Positions 35,564 through 45,093 of a stretch of DNA of 64,000 bases are shown here, one piece after another (positions within the stretch are counted from its first letter, which is position 1; each line of letters opens with the position of its first letter). Made by a program: the position numbers and the translations under genes. The DNA comes from Alteromonas antoniana. GTDB taxonomy: Bacteria; Pseudomonadota; Gammaproteobacteria; Enterobacterales; Alteromonadaceae. The notes under the pieces were generated by a model, which was not told where the DNA came from, did not search any database, and saw nothing but the letters and a program-made list of their open reading frames with translations. The stretch is from NCBI RefSeq assembly GCF_019249295.1, contig NZ_JAESDH010000003.1:124001-188000 (forward strand), read 5' to 3'.

Positions 35564-36574
35564 ATGAAATCAGGGCCTAGTGAAGAATTTACCGATTTTG
35601 ACAACCTGACTGCTGACGAAGACTTTCACAGTAAAGAGTCTGATGATGGTGCCGTCGAAGATGAGGGCTTAGAGATAGAAACCGATGAAAATCTCTTTGA
35701 CGGAGATGATGATGTAGATGAGGAGGTCAATCAGGGCGATGCTAGTGACGAGCGAATTCGTGAAACTGAGACTGAATACTCTGATGAGAATGACGGTGCC
35801 CAACAGCGTGAATCGTGGCTAAAAAAGAATAGAGGTCTACTCATATTCGTAGGTGTCGGGATCACTGTTCTGTCAATTGGCTTCGCAGCAATACTCCCAT
35901 CTCCTAAACAAGAAAAGTCTTCTCAACCTTCATTTTCGGATCTTGAAGTGAAGGGGGCCAATAGCTCTGCAAGACAAAGTAATGCTGAACTAATCGCGGA
36001 TAAGCGAACTGATTCAAGTAGCGCTGATACGGCAAGAGAGACTACAAAAACACCTTCTGCCACCACTATCGTTGAAGGAATGACTGAGGAGGAGGTGCTC
36101 GCTTTCCTAGAGCCGATGCGTGACAGGATAAACGAATTATCTGCCGTGCTGAGCGAGCAGAATGAATATCTTAACTCACTATCAGTATCACAAAGTGCTG
36201 AGAATCAGCAATTAACCAAAGAAAATCTCGAAGTTATTAAAGCAGCAATTGTCGCTGGTCTTGACGAATCAGAAGAATACCTTGAGGGGAAAATCGGACA
36301 ACTGCAAGCGCAGGTGAAAAGTCTGGAGAGTGAGTTAGCTACTCTCAAGAAAACGAAGGCCGCAGAGCCTCGGAGGCCGCTCACTATGGTGACAGCAGTA
36401 GAAGGCAAGGCAAAGGTAGTTGTCGATGGTACAGACGACGAACAGGTCATCTGGAATGGTTCTGTGCTCCGTGGTTATGGCCGGGTGGAGAGAGTAGGGC
36501 CGTGGGGCTGCCTCTACCTTGAAAGCGGAGAGAAATACGAACCCACCAATGCTTCATGTAAAGAGATTAACTGA
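35564..36574 (+). CDS. dotF: DotF/IcmG (TraP) inner-membrane protein
   Basis: 336 residues, AGAGG ribosome site. A very acidic cytoplasmic N-terminus (about 10-80) is followed by one membrane helix (91-110), a serine/threonine-rich linker, a coiled coil at about 180-268 (QLQAQVKSLESELATLKK) and a short C-terminal globular end with two cysteines. This fits DotF/IcmG/TraP by position after dotG and by layout rather than by strong sequence motifs. Confidence 0.7.
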   Translation: MKSGPSEEFTDFDNLTADEDFHSKESDDGAVEDEGLEIETDENLFDGDDDVDEEVNQGDASDERIRETETEYSDENDGAQQRESWLKKNRGLLIFVGVGITVLSIGFAAILPSPKQEKSSQPSFSDLEVKGANSSARQSNAELIADKRTDSSSADTARETTKTPSATTIVEGMTEEEVLAFLEPMRDRINELSAVLSEQNEYLNSLSVSQSAENQQLTKENLEVIKAAIVAGLDESEEYLEGKIGQLQAQVKSLESELATLKKTKAAEPRRPLTMVTAVEGKAKVVVDGTDDEQVIWNGSVLRGYGRVERVGPWGCLYLESGEKYEPTNASCKEIN

Positions 36575-36576
36575 AC

Positions 36577-37146
36577 GTGGAAACAGGTAGCCTAGCAGGT
36601 TTTGTCGTATTCCTTTCGCAGATTTCCTGGGTAGTACTGGCAGTTGCGGCGCTCGCATCACTGTATTACATAGCTGCGTTTGGTTTCGGACTTGCCTCTC
36701 TTGGAAAGACCGGAGGCGGCATGTATGAACGCCCTAAAACCCCAAAAGAGGTAATGACTAGCTTTCTAGGGGCAGTGTTGTTCGGAGGTTTTACTACCTT
36801 TCTTAGCGCCTCGTACGCCACGCTCTACGAAGAATCAGCTTTCCAGGAAGCGCCTGTTTTCTCTTACTCGCCGGAGGAGATATCTCAGTCAGAAGATGCT
36901 GAGCTAACGGCACTAATGCTTAAAGCTTCATTTCAACTCATTGCTTTGGTGTTCGCTTATGGCGCAATCCAAAAACTAATAGATGCTGGGCGGAACGACG
37001 GGTCAGAAAAAGGGGCTCTCACCTCAGCTATAACGAAAACACTTTCCGCAGTGGTGCTTTGGAATCCAGCCAAAACTGCTTCTGTGTTCAATTTTATACC
37101 GTTTTTTGATGTATTGTCAGCCATGTTGGCTGGCTCAACCACCTAA
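36577..37146 (+). CDS. dotE: DotE/IcmC (TraQ)-like membrane protein
   Basis: 189 residues, starts GTG 36577 two bases after dotF. About four hydrophobic segments are visible (9-38, 58-82, 112-130 and 152-185), and a conserved-looking GGGMYERPKTPKEVM loop after the first. Family assignment to the IcmC/DotE/DotV group of small membrane proteins comes from position between dotF and the TraR-like gene and from the layout. Confidence 0.65.
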   Translation: METGSLAGFVVFLSQISWVVLAVAALASLYYIAAFGFGLASLGKTGGGMYERPKTPKEVMTSFLGAVLFGGFTTFLSASYATLYEESAFQEAPVFSYSPEEISQSEDAELTALMLKASFQLIALVFAYGAIQKLIDAGRNDGSEKGALTSAITKTLSAVVLWNPAKTASVFNFIPFFDVLSAMLAGSTT

Positions 37147-37159
37147 GAAGGAAACTACA

Positions 37160-37546
37160 ATGAAGAAGTTCATTTCACCACTGGTCATTTTGACAGCCGT
37201 TGTCCCAGCCACTGCTCTGGCCCAAGAAGGCGGGGAGTCATCCGGAATTGTCAGCCTAACCGACATGTCGAATAACCTTGTAAATGCGATAGGCGTTTTT
37301 TCGTATTTAGTTCTCGCTGTTATGGCGATTGGAGCACTTGTGTGCATGTATCAGTTCGGTACTAAACTGAAAGAAGCCGGGCAAGAAAACCAAAGGGAAC
37401 AGGTCACTCCCAAAGAGCTTGTTCTGTATTTTGCAGCCGCAGTTGCATTGTCTTATGGTTCATACTTGATCGGGTCAGGCATGGTGACAGTATTCGGTTC
37501 AGATATCTCTGACGACAATACATTTACGCCAGTTAGCGTTGAATAA
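37160..37546 (+). CDS. dotP: DotP/IcmD (TraR)-like membrane protein
   Basis: 128 residues from ATG 37160 with AAGGAA upstream; a longer frame from 37106 overlaps dotE and lacks a site. It has a signal peptide (about 1-20, cleaved after ALA), then two membrane helices (about 45-62 and 90-108) around a basic loop. This is the IcmD/DotP pattern. Its role is in the inner-membrane part of the transfer channel. Confidence 0.65.
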   Translation: MKKFISPLVILTAVVPATALAQEGGESSGIVSLTDMSNNLVNAIGVFSYLVLAVMAIGALVCMYQFGTKLKEAGQENQREQVTPKELVLYFAAAVALSYGSYLIGSGMVTVFGSDISDDNTFTPVSVE

Positions 37547-37557
37547 CGGTCAAGTCC

Positions 37558-38316
37558 GTGAACGTTTTACGTGGAGTGAGCTTTGACGTTGCCGCAGAAC
37601 TGCGGCAGCGTCAATTCGCAGAGTTGGCGAAGCAGCAGTTTGCGGTTGATAAGTACACTTGTAAGCTTTGTGGGTTTAAAAGTCGGTATTTTATGCGTCT
37701 TTTGCCTTTCAATGATAATGCAGTGCTGACTGACTCACGGGTTTATGAAAATCGCACCAAAACGAAATTTAAAACCGTATGCTGCATGTGCTTTGAGGCA
37801 AATAGGCTCAGCTATTCAGTTACTTCCGGGCTTGGCAAGATAATTCATCTTCCAGAGCTGTCTCAGAGTGCGATAAATAACTTCGTGCACAGTTATCTCA
37901 ATGTGATATCTGAAAGCATTGACGGTCATTCTCGTAACCTTAAGACTACTATCAACTCAATAAAAAACTGTGTCCGGGTTGAATACAGTCTTCTTTCCAC
38001 GCGGGAAAAAGCAATCTGCGAAACTCTGGGGGTTACGTCGAGCCACCAGTTGACCAATTTTCTATCGTTAATGCCGGATTCGGCTTACAAGAAGTCACCT
38101 CAGTTCCTGCGTGATGCTCGATATCTCCCGGACTTAAGTGCTTACGAAAAGCGTGCCCAAAAGTGGAAGTCTGAGGCCTACAAACCAATTTCTTTGAATA
38201 AATGGGAAGAGGTAATGCGAGAAACGCAGCCAGAGATTTACGAGCAATGGCTTAAGGCTACCGCAGAGGAAGGGGATGGGTTGTCTTTCCCAAGGTTAAC
38301 TGATGATGAGCAGTGA
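37558..38316 (+). CDS. dotN: DotN/IcmJ (TraT) zinc-binding coupling-complex protein
   Basis: 252 residues from GTG 37558. A zinc motif is formed by C35-x2-C38 (YTCKLCGFKS) and C75-x2-C78 (VCCMC), with QFAVDKYTC matching the IcmJ/DotN start. DotN links to the DotL coupling ATPase in Legionella; dotL is not in this window. It is longer than Legionella DotN by about 40 residues at its C-terminus. The 3' end overlaps the next gene by 14 bases. Confidence 0.8.
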   Translation: MNVLRGVSFDVAAELRQRQFAELAKQQFAVDKYTCKLCGFKSRYFMRLLPFNDNAVLTDSRVYENRTKTKFKTVCCMCFEANRLSYSVTSGLGKIIHLPELSQSAINNFVHSYLNVISESIDGHSRNLKTTINSIKNCVRVEYSLLSTREKAICETLGVTSSHQLTNFLSLMPDSAYKKSPQFLRDARYLPDLSAYEKRAQKWKSEAYKPISLNKWEEVMRETQPEIYEQWLKATAEEGDGLSFPRLTDDEQ

Positions 38317-39562
38317 TACTAAGTTTGGTGTTGTCATTTTTGATGACCCGGAACGCCCCGCAACAGGATGGGCTTCTTTGGCTGGAGAAAGGCCGAGAAG
38401 AATTAATCATCTTTCTTCACTTGAATCCGATGGAGTGTTTGTCAGCAACCTGGATTGGCAGCAGATCTTCAATATTAATGCTTCAAGAGAGCCGCGTCTT
38501 CGCTGTTCAAACTTCTTGAGGGAAGAGCTATCCATTATCTGTCAGGACCTGGATCTTCCTATTTTCGAAGACCCGGCATCCTGCTTAAATACTCTGAGTG
38601 AGTTCGTGGACAGATCCGTTCGCTTAGCAATGGAGACCTACGGTTTCGAAAGAGTAGGGAAAACACTCAAGGAGAGTATTTACGAGACTCTTTTCCCGAG
38701 AGGTGAAGCAGCTTCTTTTGGAACACCGAAAATAGATGAAGCATTTGGTGAGGCGTATTTGCCGCTGCAAAGATGCTACACCAACAACATGAGAGCATCT
38801 AGAAACGCTAAGCTGAGGTTTGCTCGAGCAACCTTTGCTCGACTTTTATCCAAATTTCCCATTCCTATTGGCCCGTGGACCGTTTACAAGGGGCAGCTGC
38901 CGGATAGAGGTAAAGGGCCGCGCTCAGGTGAAGATTCAGCTGTTTACAAGTTTTTGAAAGAGTTTGGCGGAGATAAGCCAGCTCTTTGTAAGGTATCAGT
39001 GAGAAATGTAGACAAAGCGTGTGCAGAGTTGTTAGGCCATACCAATGGCACAGATCGCAGAGACTGGGTACCAATCCAAGAGGCTGCATTTCTCAGCACA
39101 ATCAGTGAAGTTACTGTTAAAAGCATGATTGTGGGAAGCCGGTATCAATCTTATGAAGATGTTCACTATGGCTGGAAAGAGCAAAGTGCAGTCGGTGACG
39201 TTAGTTACTCCTTGGGGCTGGTTGCTGAAGCTCATATTTCAGCACTAAGTAGCGGCACTAAAAAGCCTGGAGGCGGTACAGCATATTCTCCCCGTGCCGT
39301 GTTTTTAAAAGCATGGGACCGTATCCTACTTTTCAAAACTGCTTTCGCTCTCCATCAGCGCGATATTTGTGTCACGAGCTTTGCGATGGGGGCGGTCAAC
39401 GTGGCAATTGAAGACCATCAGCTGAAATTTGTTGCAGAAGAATGTCTTCGTCAGGGGCTAACGCCGCCGATGTGGTTACTAAATGCAAACATGCTTGATG
39501 AAGAGCTCGGCGAAGGGGCGAGCGACGGCGAACAAGATGTGAGGTTATCAACAATTGTCTAA
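38303..39562 (+). CDS. Unknown 419-residue protein inside type IVB operon
   Basis: Starts at ATG 38303 (or 38306) overlapping dotN by 14 bases. No signal peptide or membrane segment; soluble, mixed fold. A glycine/arginine patch (KLPDRGKGPRSGEDSAV) near residue 205 and a KKPGGGTAYSPRAVFLKAWDR stretch near 325 stand out. The position between dotN and dotO is one where IncI plasmids have small genes only, so this may be a lineage-specific coupling or assembly factor. Not recognised. Confidence 0.75.
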   Translation: MMSSDTKFGVVIFDDPERPATGWASLAGERPRRINHLSSLESDGVFVSNLDWQQIFNINASREPRLRCSNFLREELSIICQDLDLPIFEDPASCLNTLSEFVDRSVRLAMETYGFERVGKTLKESIYETLFPRGEAASFGTPKIDEAFGEAYLPLQRCYTNNMRASRNAKLRFARATFARLLSKFPIPIGPWTVYKGQLPDRGKGPRSGEDSAVYKFLKEFGGDKPALCKVSVRNVDKACAELLGHTNGTDRRDWVPIQEAAFLSTISEVTVKSMIVGSRYQSYEDVHYGWKEQSAVGDVSYSLGLVAEAHISALSSGTKKPGGGTAYSPRAVFLKAWDRILLFKTAFALHQRDICVTSFAMGAVNVAIEDHQLKFVAEECLRQGLTPPMWLLNANMLDEELGEGASDGEQDVRLSTIV

Positions 39563-39749
39563 CGATACATTTATTGGCTTTGCCAGTGCAAAACAACCAC
39601 TACCGAAAATGAGAAAGTCCTCTTCTATGGAAGGGGCTTTGAGAGCTTCAGGTGGGCTTGAGATTATTGAAAAGATTGATCGGGTAATGGAGTCGCATCC
39701 AGACGAGCATATGCACAAGCTTCAACAGTTGATGAAAGAGGTTAGGTAA
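39555..39749 (+). CDS. Small protein between 419-aa gene and dotO
   Basis: 64 residues from TTG 39555, supported by GAGG about ten bases upstream; ATG 39609 is the alternative. Helical, mixed charge. Its stop (TAATG) overlaps dotO's ATG, indicating coupling. Could be a chaperone or adapter for DotO. No family recognised. Confidence 0.55.
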   Translation: MSNDTFIGFASAKQPLPKMRKSSSMEGALRASGGLEIIEKIDRVMESHPDEHMHKLQQLMKEVR

Positions 39750-42700
39750 TGGGGTTTCATAAAGCTTTCATGCAATTTGCTGCGTCCGTTAGTAGAAAGG
39801 CAATATCCAACTATATAGATCTGGAAATGCCCATTGATAAATACACGTTTGTAACTGCACATGGTGCGTTAGTCACTATCTTCAAGGTTGATGGCATGCT
39901 CAATATGCCTATAGAAGACTCCGCAGGAGGGGGCTTCCTTGAAATACAGCGACTCCTAAAGTTACTCTTAAAGGATCCCGCTCATAAAGTATCGTGGTCC
40001 TATTCAAGAGACAAAGGCAAAGTAGATGCTGAAATCGAATCCCTCATGCATCGAGATAGGCAGACAGCAAAGAAGCTAGGGTTGTCCTGCGAAGATGTGT
40101 TCGATGAGATCCTCAAAGTAAACAGACAGGACGGTTCATTCCACGAATCTTATTTTGCTCTATACACAAATCACAAATCAGAGTCGAAAGCCGTGTTGGA
40201 TGAGGATTTTGACCTGAGATCTGACTTATACGAAGACTTGGGGGTAAACCTCGGGGGCGCGTCCAATCCCTTCACGCTTTTGCCATGCATTATTAACAAG
40301 CATCTCAATAAAATCGATGAGGTAGAGGGACGCTTTTCTCAAGCTAAAATCAAAATAACAAAAATGGAATGTCGCGCTTCTGCCAAGGCCATAGCACAGA
40401 TGATTGATCCTGTGGCTAATGGTAAGCATTTCAGCATCAACATGCCTTACGATAGTTGTAATTATAAAAGCGCTAACTGGCACAAAACGTATCTGGCAAC
40501 AAAGCCATATGCCGGCGCAATAGGCGACACCCTCAATAATTACACGCCAGAAGCATTGTCGAAGCAGTTGGGCTCACAACCGACGCATGAAGTTGAGGAT
40601 GGAATTCTCAGAGTTGGGACAACTTATTTGTCACCGATTACGGTTTGCAGTTTCCCCAGGCAGGACGTAGTTTTCTCTAGCCTCTTGACTGAAATCGACC
40701 CTGACATCCCATTTCGGGTCAACTTCATTTTAGGGCATTCACGTAACGCCTGGTATGACGCAAAGCGAGTACTGGCGGCCATTACACGCTGGGGCCATCC
40801 AGATAATAAAGCGTTTGGTGATGCTGTAAAAGAGCGCTCCACCAGGGAAGGAAATAGCGAGCTGTACTGCAGTCTGCAGATTGTTTTTCTAACCTGGGGG
40901 AAAAGCCTCAAAGAGGTTATCCGTAACAGAGAAAAGCTGTTGTCTTCAGTCCAGAAATGGGAAGGGTGCTTTGCGAAAGCAGATCTTGGCGACCCCTATG
41001 AAACGTTTGCAGCCACGATACCGGGGTTGAAATTCGATAGCCCCTCTACAGTTGGTTTTCCTCCTATTAGTTCGGCGGCGATGATGCTTCCGGTAACCTC
41101 TGAAGGCAGAAATTGGCAGTCTGGCTCCCTTTTATTCAGAACGCATTCTAGCCAGGTCGTTTGCCCATTCGAACCCATTGCCGACAATCAGGATTATCAC
41201 CTCGATGTGCTATTGGCTCGTCCACGGCAAGGGAAGGGAGTCTTGTCAAACGCAATCAACTTTGCTCTTTTGGTAAAAAAAGGTAACACACAGCTACCTT
41301 ATGAAACCTTCGTAGATGTCGGCCCCACGTCGACGGGTTATGGAAAATTTATCCAGGACTCTTTGCCACCTCATATGCGCCACTTGGTGGAAATGACGAA
41401 GCTAAAAATGGGCGGTGATTATATTAACCCGGCCGACATTCAGTTTGGGCTCAACGTACCACTGCCAGAAGAGAAGGGGTTCCTGGCTAACTTTCTCCTG
41501 ATGATTTGTACTGACCCATCAAGTAAATCTGTACCGAGTAATTTAAGCGGGATGGTTATGGCTGTGATTGATGAGACCTATCGGTCAAAGTTCGATTACC
41601 GCACTGCCAACTCCTATGTACCGAGAGTGGATCCTATCATTGATGAAGCTGTTGAGCGTTTAATCGCATCGGGAGCTGACATTGAGATAGATGAATACAC
41701 TAAATACTTTGAGCTGAGGGATAGGCTTTTTGATATCGGCGAGCTTCAGGCGTCAAAACGTTGCCATACACTGGCAATGCCTCTGCTCGGAGATTTCAGA
41801 GAAACATCGGCGAATAGCGACGTTATCAACCGTGATTACGGTGAAATACCCGCTGTTGGGTCGATGCTGTTGCCGGACTACTTTGCCCTCAAAATTAAAG
41901 AGGCCATTAATCGTTACAGTATGTTCCATAGGCCGTCTTCAAGAGATTTTGACTCTGCCAGAATTAAGATTGTCGACGTAAAGCCTATGGTTGATACCTC
42001 GAATGATGAAGGGATAGTACAAACTGGTATTTTTATGCTGTTGGCACGGTTTATCGGTTGCAAAGACTTCGTTTTAAACGAAGATCATATCCCACGTTTC
42101 GATAAGCGCTACAGGGCATATCAGGAGAAACGAATACTGAGCATTCGGGCTACTCCTAAGCGCGTCACCTTCGATGAACTTCACACTACTAATGGTTGTA
42201 AACCTTTCCGGGACCAGCTTAACTTTGATGTTAAAGAAGGGCCAAAATGGAATACCAGTATTTGTGTGATTTCACACGAGCCCAGAGATTTTGGACCTCT
42301 TCTACAGCAGGCTACTAATTTATTCGTTTTGGGTGATTTACCCTCAAAGTACGTTAAAGAGCTTGATGACATTATTGGACTGAGCAGCGAGTCGAAATTT
42401 GTTTTTCGTCAGCGGCTAATCTACGGGCCAAGGAAAGGCGGGAGTAGCTTTTTACACAGAGCAGTTCTGAAAGACGGTACCGTCGAACAGGTCTTTAGAT
42501 TTCCCAAAGGCCCGAAAGAGCTCTGGTCCTATACTACTGAGAAACGGGATATGCCTCTCAGAGACAGACTCACCTCAAAGCTTGGCGACGTGGATGCCAG
42601 AAACCTGCTGTCCACGATCTTTCCAGATGGAACGGCAGCAAAGTGGTTCCTTGCCCAAGAGAAGAAGGACGAATCGTTCAAAAATCTAAATGAAGATGAA

Positions 42701-42784
42701 GCGGACGAGACTTTGCTGGACATACTGGAACGACAGCTTTTGGACAGAATGACCTCAGACCTTCTCAAGGTCAAAAAGAACTAG
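39749..42784 (+). CDS. dotO: DotO/IcmB (TraU) type IVB ATPase
   Basis: 1,011 residues, the usual size for DotO/IcmB. A divergent Walker A motif is at about 489-498 (ARPRQGKGVLS) and Walker B at about 604 (MAVIDETYR). The N-terminus reads ISNYIDLEMPIDKYTF. This VirB4-like ATPase energises assembly of the channel. A 29-base piece of this gene (42396-42424) recurs at 44885-44913 in a decayed duplication. It is the last gene of the first transfer block. Confidence 0.92.
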   Translation: MGFHKAFMQFAASVSRKAISNYIDLEMPIDKYTFVTAHGALVTIFKVDGMLNMPIEDSAGGGFLEIQRLLKLLLKDPAHKVSWSYSRDKGKVDAEIESLMHRDRQTAKKLGLSCEDVFDEILKVNRQDGSFHESYFALYTNHKSESKAVLDEDFDLRSDLYEDLGVNLGGASNPFTLLPCIINKHLNKIDEVEGRFSQAKIKITKMECRASAKAIAQMIDPVANGKHFSINMPYDSCNYKSANWHKTYLATKPYAGAIGDTLNNYTPEALSKQLGSQPTHEVEDGILRVGTTYLSPITVCSFPRQDVVFSSLLTEIDPDIPFRVNFILGHSRNAWYDAKRVLAAITRWGHPDNKAFGDAVKERSTREGNSELYCSLQIVFLTWGKSLKEVIRNREKLLSSVQKWEGCFAKADLGDPYETFAATIPGLKFDSPSTVGFPPISSAAMMLPVTSEGRNWQSGSLLFRTHSSQVVCPFEPIADNQDYHLDVLLARPRQGKGVLSNAINFALLVKKGNTQLPYETFVDVGPTSTGYGKFIQDSLPPHMRHLVEMTKLKMGGDYINPADIQFGLNVPLPEEKGFLANFLLMICTDPSSKSVPSNLSGMVMAVIDETYRSKFDYRTANSYVPRVDPIIDEAVERLIASGADIEIDEYTKYFELRDRLFDIGELQASKRCHTLAMPLLGDFRETSANSDVINRDYGEIPAVGSMLLPDYFALKIKEAINRYSMFHRPSSRDFDSARIKIVDVKPMVDTSNDEGIVQTGIFMLLARFIGCKDFVLNEDHIPRFDKRYRAYQEKRILSIRATPKRVTFDELHTTNGCKPFRDQLNFDVKEGPKWNTSICVISHEPRDFGPLLQQATNLFVLGDLPSKYVKELDDIIGLSSESKFVFRQRLIYGPRKGGSSFLHRAVLKDGTVEQVFRFPKGPKELWSYTTEKRDMPLRDRLTSKLGDVDARNLLSTIFPDGTAAKWFLAQEKKDESFKNLNEDEADETLLDILERQLLDRMTSDLLKVKKN

Positions 42785-42992
42785 GCTTTGAGGGCTTCGC
42801 AAGAAGGAATAAATATGCATTTTAGGCTGATATTGGTCCCGATAAATTTTATATATTATTCATTTATGCGGCGATTATGCGGATTTTATTCAAATCCTCT
42901 CTGCTCTGGTGTCTTCCGTCTATATTAAATGGTCAAAAAAATTATTAGTACCAATTGGATATAGGAATTCACCTCTAATCTTGCAAAAAGTA

Positions 42993-43010
42993 TATACCAT
43001 GTGTAAACAT
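42993..43010 (+). promoter_or_regulatory. TATA/TGTGYAAA motif upstream of 43049
   Basis: TATACCATGTGTAAACAT, a diverged copy of the window-wide motif, about 40 bases before the small gene at 43049. Confidence 0.4.
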
Positions 43011-43048
43011 TGGTATTCGATGTAATAGCAGAAAAAAGGCAGTAAATT

Positions 43049-43207
43049 ATGAAAGAAAACACTCCTATGAGCGAAGAAGAAATACAAGAGACGCTGGACA
43101 AAACGGCCAAGCAACCCTGTGTGTTTGAGATGATGCGTAACAAACCATCTGGAGACGTTGAAGTTGATGATATTGACGACGATTCTTATCCTGGTCCATC
43201 AATGTAG
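43049..43207 (+). CDS. Small acidic peptide, first of small-gene run
   Basis: 52 residues from ATG 43049. Acidic, ending with DDIDDDSYPGPSM. A frameshifted copy of its C-terminal half lies at 44916-45018, so the gene was duplicated with its neighbour. Not recognised. The next gene starts 5 bases after it. Confidence 0.5.
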   Translation: MKENTPMSEEEIQETLDKTAKQPCVFEMMRNKPSGDVEVDDIDDDSYPGPSM

Positions 43208-43212
43208 CAATA

Positions 43213-43449
43213 ATGAGCGGCACTGAGGCCTCTCTGCGAGGTTTTGGCGCTAAAAAGCATGCATACAGGGTTCTAACTCATGCAGGAAATGAAGGCATGA
43301 TATCAGCCTATACAGATGATTATGCCTTCTACAGAGCTGAATTTGCGAGCTTAGGGGTTGTATCGGATTCTGTTATTACAGATGACGATAGCAACCTGGC
43401 TAACTTTATTAACGAGCATATTGACGACTGCGAGAAACGAGCAAGCTAG
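43213..43449 (+). CDS. Small protein, unknown
   Basis: 78 residues; begins MSGTEASLRGFGAKKHAYRV. A truncated copy of the first 24 codons occurs at 45019-45093. Mixed charge, no motifs. Follows the 52-residue gene by 5 bases and is presumably co-transcribed with it. Confidence 0.55.
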   Translation: MSGTEASLRGFGAKKHAYRVLTHAGNEGMISAYTDDYAFYRAEFASLGVVSDSVITDDDSNLANFINEHIDDCEKRAS

Positions 43450-43461
43450 ATTGGAATAATT

Positions 43462-44076
43462 ATGTTTTCTGAAGAGTGTCTTAGTTTTGATGATGCGTAT
43501 TTCAAATTACTCTTGAAATTAGCTTGTATATCTTCGTCCACAAAAATCCACAATGAACTGTACGGTCGCCCTGAAAGAGCACCTATCTTTGATGAAGAGA
43601 GTAATCCATATTGGGTGCAGTGGGACTTTGGAAGGACACTTGTGCGTAAGCTAGCAGATTATTGCCGCCCACTAAGCATCTTGCCAACTCAAAGTTACCT
43701 CTGGCCTCTTCTCGATAGACACTATCAGAATATGTTCATGGAAGAGTATGAGTTGGGGAGAGTGGTTAAAGTTGAAACGGCTGACTTTGAATCGTTGTGT
43801 TCCTCAATAGCAGTAGCCAATAACGTCATATTAGGTGGTTATAAGCTGGCCCCTGGTGAAGTCGATGAGGCAACCGGCCATTATGGAGAAGAGGTCTTTT
43901 GGCGCATTTGGTTGTTAGAGGGCGAAGGCGAGGAACCAACTAAGTTTCACACCGATTGTTACACATTAGCGCAAGATGTTTTCAAGATAGTGAATGGACG
44001 TAGCACAGATGATAGCGATTACGGCGAGAACTCTAAAAAGTTAGAGGGCTACTGTCATTCAATCTACGATAATTAG
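43462..44076 (+). CDS. Unknown 204-residue protein
   Basis: ATG 43462 with TTGGAA upstream. The protein is soluble, acidic, rich in Trp and Tyr (YWVQWDFGR, QSYLWPLLDRHYQNM, VFWRIWLLEGEGE). No catalytic motif is clear. Twelve bases after the 78-residue gene; likely one transcript. Confidence 0.6.
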   Translation: MFSEECLSFDDAYFKLLLKLACISSSTKIHNELYGRPERAPIFDEESNPYWVQWDFGRTLVRKLADYCRPLSILPTQSYLWPLLDRHYQNMFMEEYELGRVVKVETADFESLCSSIAVANNVILGGYKLAPGEVDEATGHYGEEVFWRIWLLEGEGEEPTKFHTDCYTLAQDVFKIVNGRSTDDSDYGENSKKLEGYCHSIYDN

Positions 44077-44201
44077 TTAGAGGGGAAGTACGCAATTAGC
44101 AAAACGGATGAAGAACTGGCTTTTCAACTTCCGCTAATCAAAAAGGGGAGAGTGGTAGGCACTTTTCGCAAACAATATTTCGCAAAAAATAAGGAAACAT
44201 T

Positions 44202-44501
44202 ATGAAAACTAAAAATCTATTACTCACATTGGCTGTTTTTTCTGGCGTTGCCCATGCAGAGCCTAAGCTACTGTCCTCGAATATTGAAAAAACAGAATAT
44301 GTTTCTGAGATCGTCACTACGGTAAAGACCTCTGTTGCTAAATCTGGGACGGAACTTTATCAGCGAGAAGACGGTAGCTGTTACCGAGTTACCTATGTTA
44401 TTGACAAAATTAGTAAGAGAGAATCCGCTTTGGGTGAGATTGAACTTCCACAAACATCTGCCACTGAGAAAGATTTAAATTGTAGCGAAGTAAGTAATTA
44501 A
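44202..44501 (+). CDS. Small secreted protein
   Basis: 99 residues from ATG 44202 with AAGGAAAC upstream. A clear signal peptide (cleavage after AHA, near residue 19) precedes a short periplasmic domain with two cysteines (GSCYR and LNCSE), a possible disulfide. No family recognised. Confidence 0.6.
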   Translation: MKTKNLLLTLAVFSGVAHAEPKLLSSNIEKTEYVSEIVTTVKTSVAKSGTELYQREDGSCYRVTYVIDKISKRESALGEIELPQTSATEKDLNCSEVSN

Positions 44502-44515
44502 CCTGGTGGGAAGCG

Positions 44516-44818
44516 ATGACTGTAATGGCAATTAGTGAAGTAAGGATCTTTAGCAGAGTAATTCAGCCCACTATACATCACAAGGGCTGGGTGGAAATTG
44601 TTTTTGATGATGTTCACGAAACTTACACAGAATTGCAGCTCAGGGAAATTATTGATCTTACACAAGATGATATGCTACCGCCGTGGTTAGAAGGTTTTTC
44701 CGCTAATGGCGGGGTTTTTGATTACGATGAAAAATATTTTGGTATTGATTTTATGTTTGCTGTTCCTGATGCGATAAAATCAGCCATATCGACCATCGAT
44801 TTTGAAGAAAAACCGTGA
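44516..44818 (+). CDS. Small acidic protein, unknown
   Basis: 100 residues from ATG 44516 with GTGGGAAG upstream, 15 bases after the secreted protein gene. Acidic and aromatic, no membrane segment or cysteine motif. Not recognised. Confidence 0.55.
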   Translation: MTVMAISEVRIFSRVIQPTIHHKGWVEIVFDDVHETYTELQLREIIDLTQDDMLPPWLEGFSANGGVFDYDEKYFGIDFMFAVPDAIKSAISTIDFEEKP

Positions 44819-44884
44819 CTGAAAAGTGCTCTACATTGGTAAAACAACAAGAGAAATAGGCTCGCGATTATCAAACCTAGCGCT

Positions 44885-45093
44885 AATTTGTTTTTCGTCA
44901 GCGGCTAATCTACAAGCCAAGCAACCCTGTGTGTTTGAAATGATGCGTAGCAAACCATGTGAAGACGTTCAATCTGATATATTGACGACTCTTATCCTGG
45001 TCCATCAATGTAGCAATAATGAGTGGCGCCGAGGCTTCTCTGCTAGGTTTCGGCGCTCAAAAGCATGCATATGAGGTCTCAATGACGTTTTAG
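44885..45093 (+). pseudogene. Decayed chimeric duplication of dotO fragment plus two small genes
   Basis: 44885-44913 is identical for 29 bases to dotO 42396-42424. It is joined to a diverged copy of 43106 to about 43275, that is the end of the 52-residue gene and start of the 78-residue gene. The first relic has lost four bases and is frameshifted; the second stops at TAG 45091-45093 after 24 codons. The frame at 44826-45074 runs through this relic and is not a real gene. Confidence 0.75.

Noticed and set aside
44826..45074. 82-codon plus-strand frame
   Set aside because: It runs through a frameshifted chimeric duplication; only parts match the parent gene.
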